Below, piece after piece: positions 18,810 through 26,154 of a stretch of DNA of 64,000 bases. Below the pieces are notes generated by a model, which saw nothing but the letters and a program-made list of their open reading frames with translations, was not told the DNA's origin and ran no database searches. The stretch comes from MKUN01 sp964481425. GTDB taxonomy: Bacteria > Bacteroidota > Bacteroidia > Chitinophagales > Chitinophagaceae. The DNA lies in NCBI GenBank assembly GCA_964481425.1, contig CAYZTM010000002.1, positions 62,001 to 126,000 on the forward strand, in the 5' to 3' direction. A program made the translations under genes and the position numbers. How positions within the stretch are numbered: position 1 is the first letter of the stretch; the number at the start of each line of letters is the position of its first letter.

Positions 18810-18855
18810 GCCAATCTGGAGATTGGCTACAGGAGCGACGTAGTCAGAGACTACG
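18810..18855. repeat. Composite palindrome R1, upstream of the AT-rich orphan
   Basis: Two hairpins in tandem: GCCAATCT-GG-AGATTGGC (18810-18827, perfect 8-base arms) and CGTAGTC-AGA-GACTACG (18839-18855, perfect 7-base arms). They sit between dinB and the orphan gene. Perfect arms with tiny loops are typical of REP-type intergenic repeats; there is no T-run for a terminator. Confidence 0.7.
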
Positions 18856-18913
18856 CCGAGCGAGGGGGATAAAAATCTAACTCCGATTTAAACGCTAAAT
18901 AGAAAAAATAAAA

Positions 18914-19210
18914 ATGAAGTTTAATAAAAGTTGGTTTGATATAAATATGCGGTCGCATTTGACAGGTTGGCATATAAAAGAGCGATCCTTTTATAACGAT
19001 AATACGGACGAGTATTTAGATAGGGTTGAAATACGAAAAGGAGATATTGGAAGTGATATTGAATTTTATAGTTCAGGAATGTTGCAAATTTTAGTGTATA
19101 ATTTTAAAACTAGAGACGAACCCATGAATATTGCAATAGACTCAGACAATGAGAAAGAAAAAAAAGAAGTCTTTGATCAACTTTTTAAGATTTTAGGTAT
19201 ACAAAAGTAG
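18914..19210 (+). CDS. AT-rich orphan protein, unknown function
   Basis: A 98-residue soluble protein that I do not recognise. It opens MKFNKSWFDINMRSHLTGWH, is rich in Asp, Glu, Lys, Phe and Tyr, has no signal peptide or membrane segment, and ends in a charged helix (DNEKEKKEVFDQLFKILG). The gene is clearly richer in A+T than its neighbours and is bracketed by palindromic repeats R1 and R2, both signs of acquisition. Size and composition recall small immunity-type proteins, but that is only a guess. The start is supported by an A-rich leader before ATG 18914. Confidence 0.65.
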   Translation: MKFNKSWFDINMRSHLTGWHIKERSFYNDNTDEYLDRVEIRKGDIGSDIEFYSSGMLQILVYNFKTRDEPMNIAIDSDNEKEKKEVFDQLFKILGIQK

Positions 19211-19231
19211 AATGGCTCCGGACTACCCACT

Positions 19232-19299
19232 GGCGCGAGTCTGTGCGTGGCTTTAGCGTAGCTGGACTCCTGTCTAAAAAATCAGCCGGTTTGCAACCG
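19232..19299 (+). repeat. Composite palindrome R2, downstream of the AT-rich orphan
   Basis: Module order: GGCGCGAGTC ... GACTC-C-TGTC (19232 to about 19273), a short A-rich spacer, then hairpin CGGTT-TGC-AACCG (19287-19299). The same modules in the same order recur at 58424-58479, including AATC(C)AGCC just before the TTTGCAA hairpin. Confidence 0.7.
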
Positions 19300-19405
19300 T
19301 AATTTAAGCAACAAAAGTGGAGAATTTGAGTATCAGGTCTTAACATTTGACAGCTGCATATATTAACATTTGTTTTCAGCAAACACAGCTACCTTGCAGT
19401 AGAAG

Positions 19406-19789
19406 ATGAAACAGCACTTCAAAAACTATTGGGCCATCTGGTTGCTGAATGTACTTATTGTAGTTAGCTACTTTCTTTCGGTAGATAAGATAGGGGCCCA
19501 TGGTATTATCCGTGTAGCCGTTTTTGAAATGGTGCTTGTTGTATCATTCCTTATCAAAGGGCGCTACGATAAAACCGCCCGGCAAGTGTTGCTGGAAACA
19601 GATGACCGGTTGATCGTAAACGGTGTTTTTCGCAAGCTGGAATTTGACAGGCGCGAGGTAAAAAAGATCGTAGTGGCCGTAGATTACCTGTCGAAGGTAT
19701 TCGATACCTCAAAGGTGCAGGTTTTCACTGATAGCGGGGTGTTCAGCATTTATACAAGAAGGCTGAGCAACAAAACTGCGGATGTTTAG
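19406..19789 (+). CDS. Small membrane protein with a soluble C-terminal domain, unknown
   Basis: 127 residues with two adjacent transmembrane helices (about 10-28 and 33-52), then a soluble part rich in beta-strand pattern: RQVLLETDDRLIVNGVFR, REVKKIVVAVDYL, VQVFTDSGVFSIYTRR. The two-helix plus beta domain layout is like small bacterial PH-domain membrane proteins, but the match is by pattern only. The stop overlaps that of the convergent pabA gene by four bases (TTAG). It follows repeat R2 and has no obvious operon partner. Confidence 0.65.
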   Translation: MKQHFKNYWAIWLLNVLIVVSYFLSVDKIGAHGIIRVAVFEMVLVVSFLIKGRYDKTARQVLLETDDRLIVNGVFRKLEFDRREVKKIVVAVDYLSKVFDTSKVQVFTDSGVFSIYTRRLSNKTADV

Positions 19790-20352
19790 TATAGCTCCAC
19801 CCAATTCTTTAGCAATTGCAAACCATGCTCCGTACCCACCGATTCAGGGTGAAACTGCACACCCAGCGAAGGAAATTTTTTATGTGCTATGGCCATGATG
19901 CAGTCATCATCCTTCGAGCTGGCAATGCATTCCAGCTCTTTACCGTCCACGTCATCGAGCACCAGGGAGTGGTAGCGCATTACCGTAAAGGGGGCGGGTA
20001 TCCCGTTAAATAGGGGCTGCCCTTTATGGTGTATGCTGCTGGTCTTGCCATGCATGGGCCGCGGCGCCTGCATCAGCTCGGCGCCAAAGTACATGCCTAG
20101 TGCCTGGTGGCCCAGGCATACGCCCAGTATGGGTACCTTATCGTGAAAGTAGCCTATGGCACTCATGCAGATGCCTGCCTGCAAGGGCGTTTCCGGCCCC
20201 GGCGATATGATAATGCGCTGCGGGTCCTTGTCTATGAGTTGCTGTAAGGTTATTTCGTCGTTGCGGTACACTTCGCAGTCGACCCCTACCTGCTGCAGGT
20301 AGTGCAGCAGTATATAGGTGAAGGAATCGTAATTGTCAATGAGCGCCCACAT
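19786..20352 (-). CDS. pabA: Aminodeoxychorismate/anthranilate synthase glutamine amidotransferase
   Basis: Class I glutamine amidotransferase subunit supplying ammonia for p-aminobenzoate (folate) or anthranilate (tryptophan) synthesis. Triad: Cys in GVCLGHQALG, His and Glu in GVQFHPES. It opens MWALIDNYDSFTYILLHYL, the normal start; the longer frame to 20418 is spurious. SPGPETPLQAG is the oxyanion segment. No trpE/pabB partner is nearby, so a PabA role or a shared role is an inference. It overlaps the 3' end of the cvpA gene by 17 bases and ends a leftward gene run. Confidence 0.9.
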   Translation of the reverse strand: MWALIDNYDSFTYILLHYLQQVGVDCEVYRNDEITLQQLIDKDPQRIIISPGPETPLQAGICMSAIGYFHDKVPILGVCLGHQALGMYFGAELMQAPRPMHGKTSSIHHKGQPLFNGIPAPFTVMRYHSLVLDDVDGKELECIASSKDDDCIMAIAHKKFPSLGVQFHPESVGTEHGLQLLKNWVELY

Positions 20353-20890
20353 GTTCCGGTAAGTGTTGGTTAACGCCATCGAAATAATGCTGCAGGTCGG
20401 CGAATATATTTTTGGCAAAGGGCAGCACCTTGCCTATGTGGTCGAAGACCCAGGGGGCTATAGGGCTAAGATAGGGGTAGGTCTTTGATGCGGCAATGGC
20501 TTCAGGCTCCAGCAGGTGCATCTGGTTGCCTATCCAGAGCAGCGAGCTCCATACCAGGGCAGCCATAAAGGCGTAGATGAGCCCGCCCGCCAGTTTATTG
20601 ACGAGGCCAAGGAATACAGCCTGCAGGCTCTTCTCAATAAGTTTGGCAATAAAGCGCACCAGTATCACCACGCCGAGGAAGAGCACGATGTAGCTGATGA
20701 GCTGTGCCCATCCCGAGGTGATGATCTCCTTCTCCAGCAGCCATGCAGCCAGTGCCCCCGATAACTTCAGCGCGCAGATGATACCGAGCAGTATGGCCAA
20801 AAGTGAGAACGCGGCTACAATGATCCCTTTCATGTAGCCGCGTATGAAGAATATGATGATGAGCGTGATGCCGACAATATCGAGCGCCAT
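20336..20890 (-). CDS. CvpA family membrane protein
   Basis: Inner-membrane protein of the CvpA family (colicin V production accessory protein); general cellular role not settled. Four hydrophobic segments are visible: about 5-20, 26-46, 64-84 and 103-120, with the basic loop FFIRGYMKGI after the first and RFIAKLIEKSLQAVFLG after the third, as in the family. The C-terminal 60 residues are soluble. 184 residues is normal. Ten bases after the yqeY gene and overlapping pabA, so it is part of a leftward operon. Confidence 0.88.
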   Translation of the reverse strand: MALDIVGITLIIIFFIRGYMKGIIVAAFSLLAILLGIICALKLSGALAAWLLEKEIITSGWAQLISYIVLFLGVVILVRFIAKLIEKSLQAVFLGLVNKLAGGLIYAFMAALVWSSLLWIGNQMHLLEPEAIAASKTYPYLSPIAPWVFDHIGKVLPFAKNIFADLQHYFDGVNQHLPEHVGAH

Positions 20891-20899
20891 GTACCTGTT

Positions 20900-21349
20900 T
20901 TAGGACAGCAATTGTTTTACCGCTTCAGAGATGGCTTTGCCGTCGGCCTGCCCGCCCAGTTGTTTGGTGGCCACGCCCATTACCTTGCCCATATCGGCAG
21001 GCGAGCTGGCGCCCACCTGCTCTATAATGGCCTTGAGGGCTTGTTTCAGTTCGTCGGCGCTCATTTGCCTGGGCAGGAAGCGCTCCAGTATCTGCAGCTC
21101 CTCGCGCTCCTTTGCGGCAAGGTCTTCACGGTTCTGCTTTTCAAAGATGTCCAGCGAGTCGCGGCGCTGTTTGGCCATCTTCTGCAGCATTTTTATCTCG
21201 TCGGCCTCGGTAAGGTCTTTACCGCCTGCTTCCGATGTCTTTTCCAGCAGTATGGCAGCCTTTATAGCACGCAGGGTACGCAGCGCAGCCTCGTCCTTGG
21301 CTTTCATAGCCTGCTTCATTTCTTCCATTACTTTTTGTTCCAGTGACAT
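20900..21349 (-). CDS. GatB/YqeY domain protein
   Basis: 149-residue helical protein of the YqeY family, related to the C-terminal tail domain of GatB that binds tRNA in the amidotransferase. Family segments: LRTLRAIKAAILLEK, KMLQKMAKQRRDSLDIF, LQILERFLPRQMS and DMGKVMGVATKQLGGQADG followed by the ISEAVKQLL end. Standalone members are common and poorly understood. Located between gldC and cvpA in a leftward run with short gaps. Confidence 0.93.
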   Translation of the reverse strand: MSLEQKVMEEMKQAMKAKDEAALRTLRAIKAAILLEKTSEAGGKDLTEADEIKMLQKMAKQRRDSLDIFEKQNREDLAAKEREELQILERFLPRQMSADELKQALKAIIEQVGASSPADMGKVMGVATKQLGGQADGKAISEAVKQLLS

Positions 21350-21387
21350 ATGTGCAGTGTTTTTGTTTTACGGGATTTGGGGGGTAC

Positions 21388-21738
21388 TTATTGTTTGTTC
21401 TCTTCTTCCAGTGCCTTGGTGGCCTTATCGTGGAAGCCTTTGGCAAAGTCTCTCAGCTCCTGCGCCAGCGCGGCGTTCTTGGTGGCGCGCTGGTAGGTAT
21501 CCGCCATCTGGAAGAGGCTCTGGTAAAAGAAGTCGTTCATTTCATCTACCATCATTTTAGCGGTCCAGAGGTCTATGCGTAGTGCGGTCTTTTCTTCACC
21601 ATCCCACAGGCCCAGCAGTATAGCCTTTGCAGGCTGCATATCGGGCAAGCCGCCATCGGGGGCACTCCATTCTATGGTTGCCGGCACTTTTTCTTCGTCC
21701 AGCTCTACCTGTATGTTTATATTCGATCTGTAAGGCAT
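21388..21738 (-). CDS. gldC: Gliding motility protein GldC
   Basis: Small cytoplasmic protein found in gliding/T9SS-bearing Bacteroidota. Family pattern: IQVELDEEKVPATIEWSA, DMQPAKAILLGLWDGE, LRIDLWTAKMMVDEMNDFF and QMADTYQRATKNAAL. Length 116 is normal. Role in gliding is known genetically but not mechanistically. A TATTTTTG box (21777-21770) lies upstream on the same strand, giving it a promoter separate from rluA. Presence fits the T9SS cargo protein at 42.6-43.7 kb. Confidence 0.9.
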   Translation of the reverse strand: MPYRSNINIQVELDEEKVPATIEWSAPDGGLPDMQPAKAILLGLWDGEEKTALRIDLWTAKMMVDEMNDFFYQSLFQMADTYQRATKNAALAQELRDFAKGFHDKATKALEEENKQ

Positions 21739-21769
21739 GTTAATGTTAAAGTCAGTTTTTGTAAGGCTG

Positions 21770-21777
21770 CAAAAATA
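21770..21777 (-). promoter_or_regulatory. -7 promoter box TATTTTTG upstream of gldC
   Basis: Exact TAnnTTTG on the minus strand, 31 bases before the gldC ATG. No perfect TTTG at the -33 position; a TTTA lies close to it. Supports a separate promoter for gldC-yqeY-cvpA-pabA. Confidence 0.4.
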
Positions 21778-21821
21778 CTTTTAATTGCTTAAAACGTTAA
21801 ATGGGTCGCAGTTGCCCTTCC

Positions 21822-22553
21822 TTAGCCGGTAACTGCCCATTTGTTCAGTTGCTTCACACAGGCTGCAATATCTTTCGGTATCGGCGCTTCAGCTATTATT
21901 TCCGTACCGTCCTCTTTTTTGAATTCCAGCCTGAGCGCATGCAGGGCCAGCCTGCTGAGCAGTGGTCGCTCGGCTTCTTCGTTCTCAGACAGCCTGTATT
22001 TGCGTTTTATGGCCGAGAGGAAGAAGGGTTTGCCATCGCCGTACAGCTCGTCGCAGGTTATCGGGTGGCCTATCGATTGCATATGTACCCTTATCTGGTG
22101 GGTACGGCCTGTGTGTATTTGAAACTCAACCAGTGAGTACAGGGGCCATTGTTCCAGTACCTTGTAGTCCGTCACCGAGGCCTTACCTTTTTTGGCCACT
22201 ACCATCTTCCCTTTTACATGCGGGTGTTCAATTATAGCCTTTTCTATGGTGCCTGTTTCCGGTACTACCCTGCCATTCACCAGGCCTATGTAGTACTTGT
22301 TCACATCGCGCTCCATGAAGAGTTTGGAAAGATATTTATGGCTTTGCTCGTTCTTCGCAAAGCAGATCACACCGCTGGTCTCCCGGTCAAGGCGGTGCAC
22401 CACCCATAGGCGCTGGCCCAGGCGTTGCTCCAGCAGGCGGTTGAGCGAGGGCAGGGCGCTGTTGAACCTGTCGGGTATCACCAGCAGGCCGGCAGGCTTG
22501 TTCACGATCAGCAGGTCATCGTCTTCAAATAGTATGTCTAAACTTGTGCTCAT
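21822..22553 (-). CDS. RluA-family pseudouridine synthase
   Basis: Isomerises specific uridines to pseudouridine in rRNA or tRNA; the target cannot be told from sequence. Motif II HRLDRETSG at 53-61 gives catalytic Asp56, and FQIHTGRTHQIRVHM with GHPITCDELYG follow in the right order. No S4 domain at the N-terminus. The ATG overlaps the ybeY stop by four bases (ATGA), so the two rRNA-processing genes are coupled. Ends 83 bases before gldC. Confidence 0.93.
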   Translation of the reverse strand: MSTSLDILFEDDDLLIVNKPAGLLVIPDRFNSALPSLNRLLEQRLGQRLWVVHRLDRETSGVICFAKNEQSHKYLSKLFMERDVNKYYIGLVNGRVVPETGTIEKAIIEHPHVKGKMVVAKKGKASVTDYKVLEQWPLYSLVEFQIHTGRTHQIRVHMQSIGHPITCDELYGDGKPFFLSAIKRKYRLSENEEAERPLLSRLALHALRLEFKKEDGTEIIAEAPIPKDIAACVKQLNKWAVTG

Positions 22554-22981
22554 TGTTCAAAGTATTGCGCCAGGCACTGGTCTTCCATTTGCCTCATTTC
22601 TTTTTTATCGGCTGCTTTTTTGTCGCCAAAGCCGCAAAGGTGCAGGGCCCCGTGGAAGATGACCCTGTGCAGCTCATTGTTATAGCTCACACCAAATTTC
22701 ACTGCGTTCTCTTTCACTCTTTCTATGCTGATGTATATTTCCCCCGCCAGTTCACCGCTGCGTTCGCTAAGGTCGAAGGTGATGATATCGGTCAGGGTAT
22801 CGTGGTCCAGGAAAGCCTGGTTGATCTGCAGGAGGTATTCGTCGCTGCAAAAAATGTAGCTGAGCCCAACCTTTTTGATATTTTTTAAATGCTTATGCAC
22901 CAGCCCGTCCAGGAAGGCGGAGAGCTTCCTTTTATCCTTGAGCCGGGCGTCTGTATCCTGCTGGTAAAAACTGGCGGGCAT
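22550..22981 (-). CDS. ybeY: Endoribonuclease YbeY (16S rRNA maturation)
   Basis: Metal-dependent RNase in 16S rRNA 3' processing and ribosome quality control. The metal motif reads HGALHLCGFGD: the first two histidines are present, and the third position of the classical HxxxHxxxxxH motif is Asp. I recall the Asp form being usual in Bacteroidota, so it is probably functional. LTDIITFDLS and AGEIYISIERVKENA are the other conserved segments. 143 residues, complete. Coupled to rluA and divergent from the feoA-like gene. Confidence 0.92.
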   Translation of the reverse strand: MPASFYQQDTDARLKDKRKLSAFLDGLVHKHLKNIKKVGLSYIFCSDEYLLQINQAFLDHDTLTDIITFDLSERSGELAGEIYISIERVKENAVKFGVSYNNELHRVIFHGALHLCGFGDKKAADKKEMRQMEDQCLAQYFEQ

Positions 22982-23037
22982 TTAAAATGATTTGGCGCGA
23001 AGTTCGTAACATTTCTCCAGAGCTGGGTAATTAGGCG

Positions 23038-23045
23038 TATTTTTG
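23038..23045 (+). promoter_or_regulatory. -7 promoter box TATTTTTG of the feoA-like gene
   Basis: Exact TAnnTTTG, ending five bases before ATG 23051. A TTTC (23012-23015) lies 22 bases upstream, near the -33 position. Predicts a leaderless or nearly leaderless transcript. Confidence 0.5.
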
Positions 23046-23050
23046 TACAA

Positions 23051-23296
23051 ATGAATGCGGTGGAAGAGAAGGTAATACGCCTTTCGCAGTTGCCCTCGGG
23101 CCTGAAGGCGGTGATCAAGTCGCATGAAGAAAGCGACTTTCAGCTCACACTAATGGAAATGGGTTGTGTGCCGGGCGAGCCGGTATGGGTAGAGATGGTG
23201 GCCCCGCTTGGCGACCCGCTGGCCATACAGATAGCCGGCTACTACCTCAGCATCCGTAAAAAAGATGCGGAAAAGATACTGGTGGTAGTACAGTAG
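23051..23296 (+). CDS. FeoA domain protein
   Basis: 81-residue SH3-like FeoA domain, a small cytoplasmic partner of the ferrous iron transporter FeoB. Pattern: RLSQLPSGLKAVI, LTLMEMGCVPGEPVWVEMVAPLGDP and IAGYYLSIRKKDA, matching the LxxMGxxPG core of FeoA. No feoB gene follows; nadD comes next. It may act on an FeoB encoded elsewhere, or be a standalone FeoA-like protein. The start is fixed by the promoter box five bases upstream. Confidence 0.85.
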   Translation: MNAVEEKVIRLSQLPSGLKAVIKSHEESDFQLTLMEMGCVPGEPVWVEMVAPLGDPLAIQIAGYYLSIRKKDAEKILVVVQ

Positions 23297-23369
23297 CACC
23301 CTGAAGCTGCTTTTGCAAGGCGTCATATTTTAATAATCTTGCTCCTGTAGGCAGATAGGCCGATTTTAG

Positions 23370-23377
23370 TAGATTTG
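23370..23377 (+). promoter_or_regulatory. -7 promoter box TAGATTTG of nadD
   Basis: Exact TAnnTTTG, ending six bases before the nadD ATG at 23383. No good TTTG 19-21 bases upstream. Placement repeats the pattern seen at several other genes here. Confidence 0.45.
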
Positions 23378-23382
23378 CCACT

Positions 23383-23955
23383 ATGCACATCGGGTTGTAC
23401 TTCGGCAGTTTTAATCCCATACATACAGGTCATCTTATCATAGCCAACCATATCATTGCACATACCGAGATAGATAAGGTTTGGTTCGTGGTATCGCCGC
23501 ACAACCCGCTTAAGGAAGCACATTCCCTGCTCAATGAATACGACAGGCTGCACCTGCTCAACCTTGCCATAGAAGACAATCCCAAGTTTCGAGCCAGTAA
23601 TGTTGAGTTCCACCTGCCTAAGCCATCCTATACTATTGATACGCTCACCTACTTAACCGAGAAATTTCCATTGGAGCGTTTTTCGGTCATCATGGGTTCA
23701 GATAGTTTTCAGAACATACACCGCTGGAAAAACTTTGAGCAACTGGTGGCCCGGTACTCTTTTATTGTGTACAACAGGCCGGGCTTCGATATCACCGAAA
23801 AACATGATGCGCAACTGACCATTGTGGATGCCCCTTTGCTGGACATATCGGCTACCTACATCCGCACCGAGGTGAGAGAAAAGCGCTCCATTCGTTATTT
23901 GGTGCCCGATGCCGTCCGGGAGTACATCGAGCGGAACCGTTACTACCAGGATTAA
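23383..23955 (+). CDS. nadD: Nicotinate-nucleotide adenylyltransferase
   Basis: Makes nicotinate adenine dinucleotide from nicotinate mononucleotide and ATP in NAD synthesis. Nucleotidyltransferase motif GSFNPIHTGHL (HxGH) at 8-18, then FVVSPHNPLKE, MGSDSFQNIHRWKN and the C-terminal ISATYIRTEVREKRSIRYLVPDAV, where the ISxTxIR motif binds ATP. 190 residues, complete. Its TAA is the right part of a TTAA that also supplies the stop of the convergent AI-2E family gene. Confidence 0.96.
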   Translation: MHIGLYFGSFNPIHTGHLIIANHIIAHTEIDKVWFVVSPHNPLKEAHSLLNEYDRLHLLNLAIEDNPKFRASNVEFHLPKPSYTIDTLTYLTEKFPLERFSVIMGSDSFQNIHRWKNFEQLVARYSFIVYNRPGFDITEKHDAQLTIVDAPLLDISATYIRTEVREKRSIRYLVPDAVREYIERNRYYQD

Positions 23956-24998
23956 GCTGCCCGTTTTTTCACAAGTCCTTTAAGGCTTTCTCCGTTAGGG
24001 GAGAATTCAATATTGTATATCCGTACCAAAAGTAGAAGATAAGAAACCAGCAGGGGGCCGAATATAAAGCCCATAAAGCCGAACATGGGCAGCCCGATCA
24101 ATATACCCACCAGGGTAATTACGGGGTGCACATCACCTATCTTTTTCAGAATGGTGAAGCGCAGTATGTTGTCTACATTTACGATGACCAGCAGGGAATA
24201 GGCAAAAAGGCCTAAGCCTGCGCCTGTGCGCCCAGAAGCGATAAGGAATATGCATACAGGTATCCAGATGGCAGCGGTACCAATAGCCGGGAACAGAGAG
24301 AAGAGCCCTGTAACTACACCCCAAAGGATATAATCATTAAGACCGAAAATGTAATAGCCTAAAGTGGCAGTTATGGCCTGCGCCAGGGCCAGCAAGGGAA
24401 TGCCGACGGCATTGGCCACCACCATGGTTCGTGTGGCTTGCCATATATCATCTACATTATGCTCCTGAAGCGGCAGGAAGCGTTGTATCCTTTTTTCCAT
24501 TTCCCTGCCTTGCACCAGCATAAAGAAAAGGGTGAAGAATAGTAGTATGAGATTGATCATAACATTGATCGTAGAACCCAACAGCCGTGGAATGGAGGAA
24601 TTGATGTTCTCTGACAGTTTGTCTACCTGCAGAGTATCGGGCCTGAGGAAGGGCAGGAAGTGGTTCAACCTGCCGGAAAATAGTTTGAGCGTCCTGTCTA
24701 TACTCCCCGGTTCAGCAAGGTGATACACCTCGGGCAGTAGTAGCTGTACCAATAGCACAAAGGGAATAATGAATACGATAATGCTCGCAATGATGAGCAG
24801 TACTGCAGTGAGTTGCCGGGGCAGTCTTTTGACCACCACCAGGTAGAAGTAAAAATGCCGTAACAATATATACAGTGTTACGGCCCCAAGCAGGCCGGGG
24901 AAGTAAGGATATAATTGCCAACCTATCAGGAAGGCCAGCATAATGATGATACCGAGGAACAGGTATTGCTTTACGTATTGGTAGTGTTCTTTGCTCAT
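23952..24998 (-). CDS. AI-2E family transporter (UPF0118 permease)
   Basis: Polytopic membrane protein of the AI-2E/PerM family; members export AI-2 or act as Na+/H+ antiporters, so the substrate is open. Eight hydrophobic segments are visible, with two at the N-terminus (LFLGIIIMLAFLIGW, LGAVTLYILLRHFY), a soluble stretch at about 90-140, and the family region GIPLLALAQAITATLGY, GLFSLFPAIGTAAIWIP, HPVITLVGILIGLPMFGFMG. I start at ATG 24998 (MSKEHYQY, 348 residues) rather than 25019. Stop overlaps nadD by four bases. Confidence 0.9.
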   Translation of the reverse strand: MSKEHYQYVKQYLFLGIIIMLAFLIGWQLYPYFPGLLGAVTLYILLRHFYFYLVVVKRLPRQLTAVLLIIASIIVFIIPFVLLVQLLLPEVYHLAEPGSIDRTLKLFSGRLNHFLPFLRPDTLQVDKLSENINSSIPRLLGSTINVMINLILLFFTLFFMLVQGREMEKRIQRFLPLQEHNVDDIWQATRTMVVANAVGIPLLALAQAITATLGYYIFGLNDYILWGVVTGLFSLFPAIGTAAIWIPVCIFLIASGRTGAGLGLFAYSLLVIVNVDNILRFTILKKIGDVHPVITLVGILIGLPMFGFMGFIFGPLLVSYLLLLVRIYNIEFSPNGESLKGLVKKRAA

Positions 24999-25090
24999 GA
25001 ATGTGTGTGTATAACACATCTTGTGTGTTACGTTTCAATGATTTTCGTCATTAAAACCTTGCCATGCCCGAAAGCTGGCATGATATTTAT

Positions 25091-25098
25091 TAATTTTG
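25091..25098 (+). promoter_or_regulatory. -7 promoter box TAATTTTG upstream of the YtxH cassette
   Basis: Exact TAnnTTTG, 44 bases before ATG 25143. Reasonable leader length; the -33 element is not evident. Confidence 0.4.
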
Positions 25099-25142
25099 CA
25101 GTACATAATCCATCATTTGTAAACAAGTAAAAACAAAGAACC

Positions 25143-25337
25143 ATGGCAAGTACAGGCAAGACCGTAGCTACATTATTGATTGGCGCTGCAATTGGTGCAG
25201 CAGTAGGATACATACTGGCAACTGATAAAGATTCACGCCAGGAAACAGTGGACAAACTGAAGGACCGCCTTAACGACCTGAAGTCAAAACTCAGCAAAAA
25301 AGGCCAGGACCTCGAAGAAGAGATCTACAATTCATAG
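25143..25337 (+). CDS. YtxH domain protein
   Basis: 64-residue protein with one N-terminal glycine-rich transmembrane helix (TLLIGAAIGAAVGYILA) followed by a charged amphipathic helix (KLKDRLNDLKSKLSKKG), the YtxH layout. Members are often linked to general stress or envelope functions. First of a three-gene rightward cassette; 15 bases before the holin-like gene. Confidence 0.85.
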   Translation: MASTGKTVATLLIGAAIGAAVGYILATDKDSRQETVDKLKDRLNDLKSKLSKKGQDLEEEIYNS

Positions 25338-25352
25338 TTTTAATCTCCCCGG

Positions 25353-25727
25353 ATGAGTTTCTTCGATAAGTGGAAAGATAAAATAACCGAGTATGTGGAT
25401 GTGCGCGTACAACTGATCAAACTCAGTTTTATAGAGCGCACATCGCATATATTGGGCTATTTCGTTTACGTTTTCATCGTTTTGAGCATGCTGCTGCCCA
25501 TATTGATATTCCTGGGTATCGGCCTCAGCGAAGTATTTACCGATCTATTCGATTCCCGTATAGCAGGTTATTTCATGACTGTGGGTGTGTATATCCTGCT
25601 TACCTTGATCATCATACTATATCGCAAGCCGCTCATCAAAAAAGTTGCCGGCATCTTCATCAGTAAACTTACCGATGATGATGAGGATGATAATGGTGAA
25701 CAGGCTGGCACATCAACCGAACCATGA
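25353..25727 (+). CDS. Phage-holin-family-like / YqjE-type membrane protein
   Basis: 124-residue protein with an amphipathic N-terminus (KWKDKITEYVDVRVQLIKLS), two transmembrane helices (about 34-58 and 72-92) and an acidic tail (DDDEDDNGEQ). This is the layout of the holin-X/YqjE family, which despite the name is usually a chromosomal envelope protein. The stop overlaps the start of the next gene (ATGA). Context with YtxH suggests an envelope stress cassette rather than a prophage. Confidence 0.75.
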   Translation: MSFFDKWKDKITEYVDVRVQLIKLSFIERTSHILGYFVYVFIVLSMLLPILIFLGIGLSEVFTDLFDSRIAGYFMTVGVYILLTLIIILYRKPLIKKVAGIFISKLTDDDEDDNGEQAGTSTEP

Positions 25728-26146
25728 GGCTCTACCGTAAACAGTTGAACAGTTTGGAAGAATTGCGGCGCGAAAAGGCTGCATTATTGCTGCTGCGTAA
25801 AAAAACGGAGGAGGAAAATCTTTTTGACCCAAAGGACCTGGTCCCTTCTTTCACAAAAAAGGATAAAGGGCACAGTGAAGAACAGACTTCCGATAACGGG
25901 GATATACTGGACATGCTCAAAGGTGTAGCGGGGGATATTGGTATTGCGAACCTCTTGCCGCTAATATTGAATCCGCTTGAAGCTCTTGCGGGTAAGAAGC
26001 TTAGAGAAAAAGTACTCTTGCCGCTAGCAAAAGAAATGTTGGGTGGCTACCTGAAATGGAAAGCAGTGGAATTAGGTCTTAAAGCCCTAAAACACTTCGC
26101 TAAAAAAAGCAGGAAAAAAAAGAGGGCCGCACGTTCCGAAGATTGA
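25724..26146 (+). CDS. Basic hypothetical protein of the YtxH cassette
   Basis: 140-residue protein that I do not recognise. An N-terminal basic coiled-coil (about 1-30, ELRREKAALLLLRKKTEEE), a polar linker, then a hydrophobic stretch (NLLPLILNPLEALAGKKL) and a strongly basic tail (KKSRKKKRAA). Starts within the stop of the holin-like gene, so it is cotranscribed. Convergent with the universal stress gene, with eight bases between the stops. Confidence 0.7.
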   Translation: MRLYRKQLNSLEELRREKAALLLLRKKTEEENLFDPKDLVPSFTKKDKGHSEEQTSDNGDILDMLKGVAGDIGIANLLPLILNPLEALAGKKLREKVLLPLAKEMLGGYLKWKAVELGLKALKHFAKKSRKKKRAARSED

Positions 26147-26154
26147 TCCTCCTT

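Noticed and set aside
18810..18855. Terminator for dinB
   Set aside because: The two hairpins have perfect arms but no following T-run; they fit the composite palindrome family better.
22550..22981. Inactive YbeY because the third metal His is missing
   Set aside because: An Asp at that position is, to my knowledge, usual in Bacteroidota YbeY and can bind metal; all other motifs are intact.
25353..26146. Prophage remnant because of the holin-like gene
   Set aside because: Holin-X/YqjE proteins are common chromosomal envelope proteins, the neighbours are YtxH and a basic protein, and no phage structural or lysis gene is nearby.
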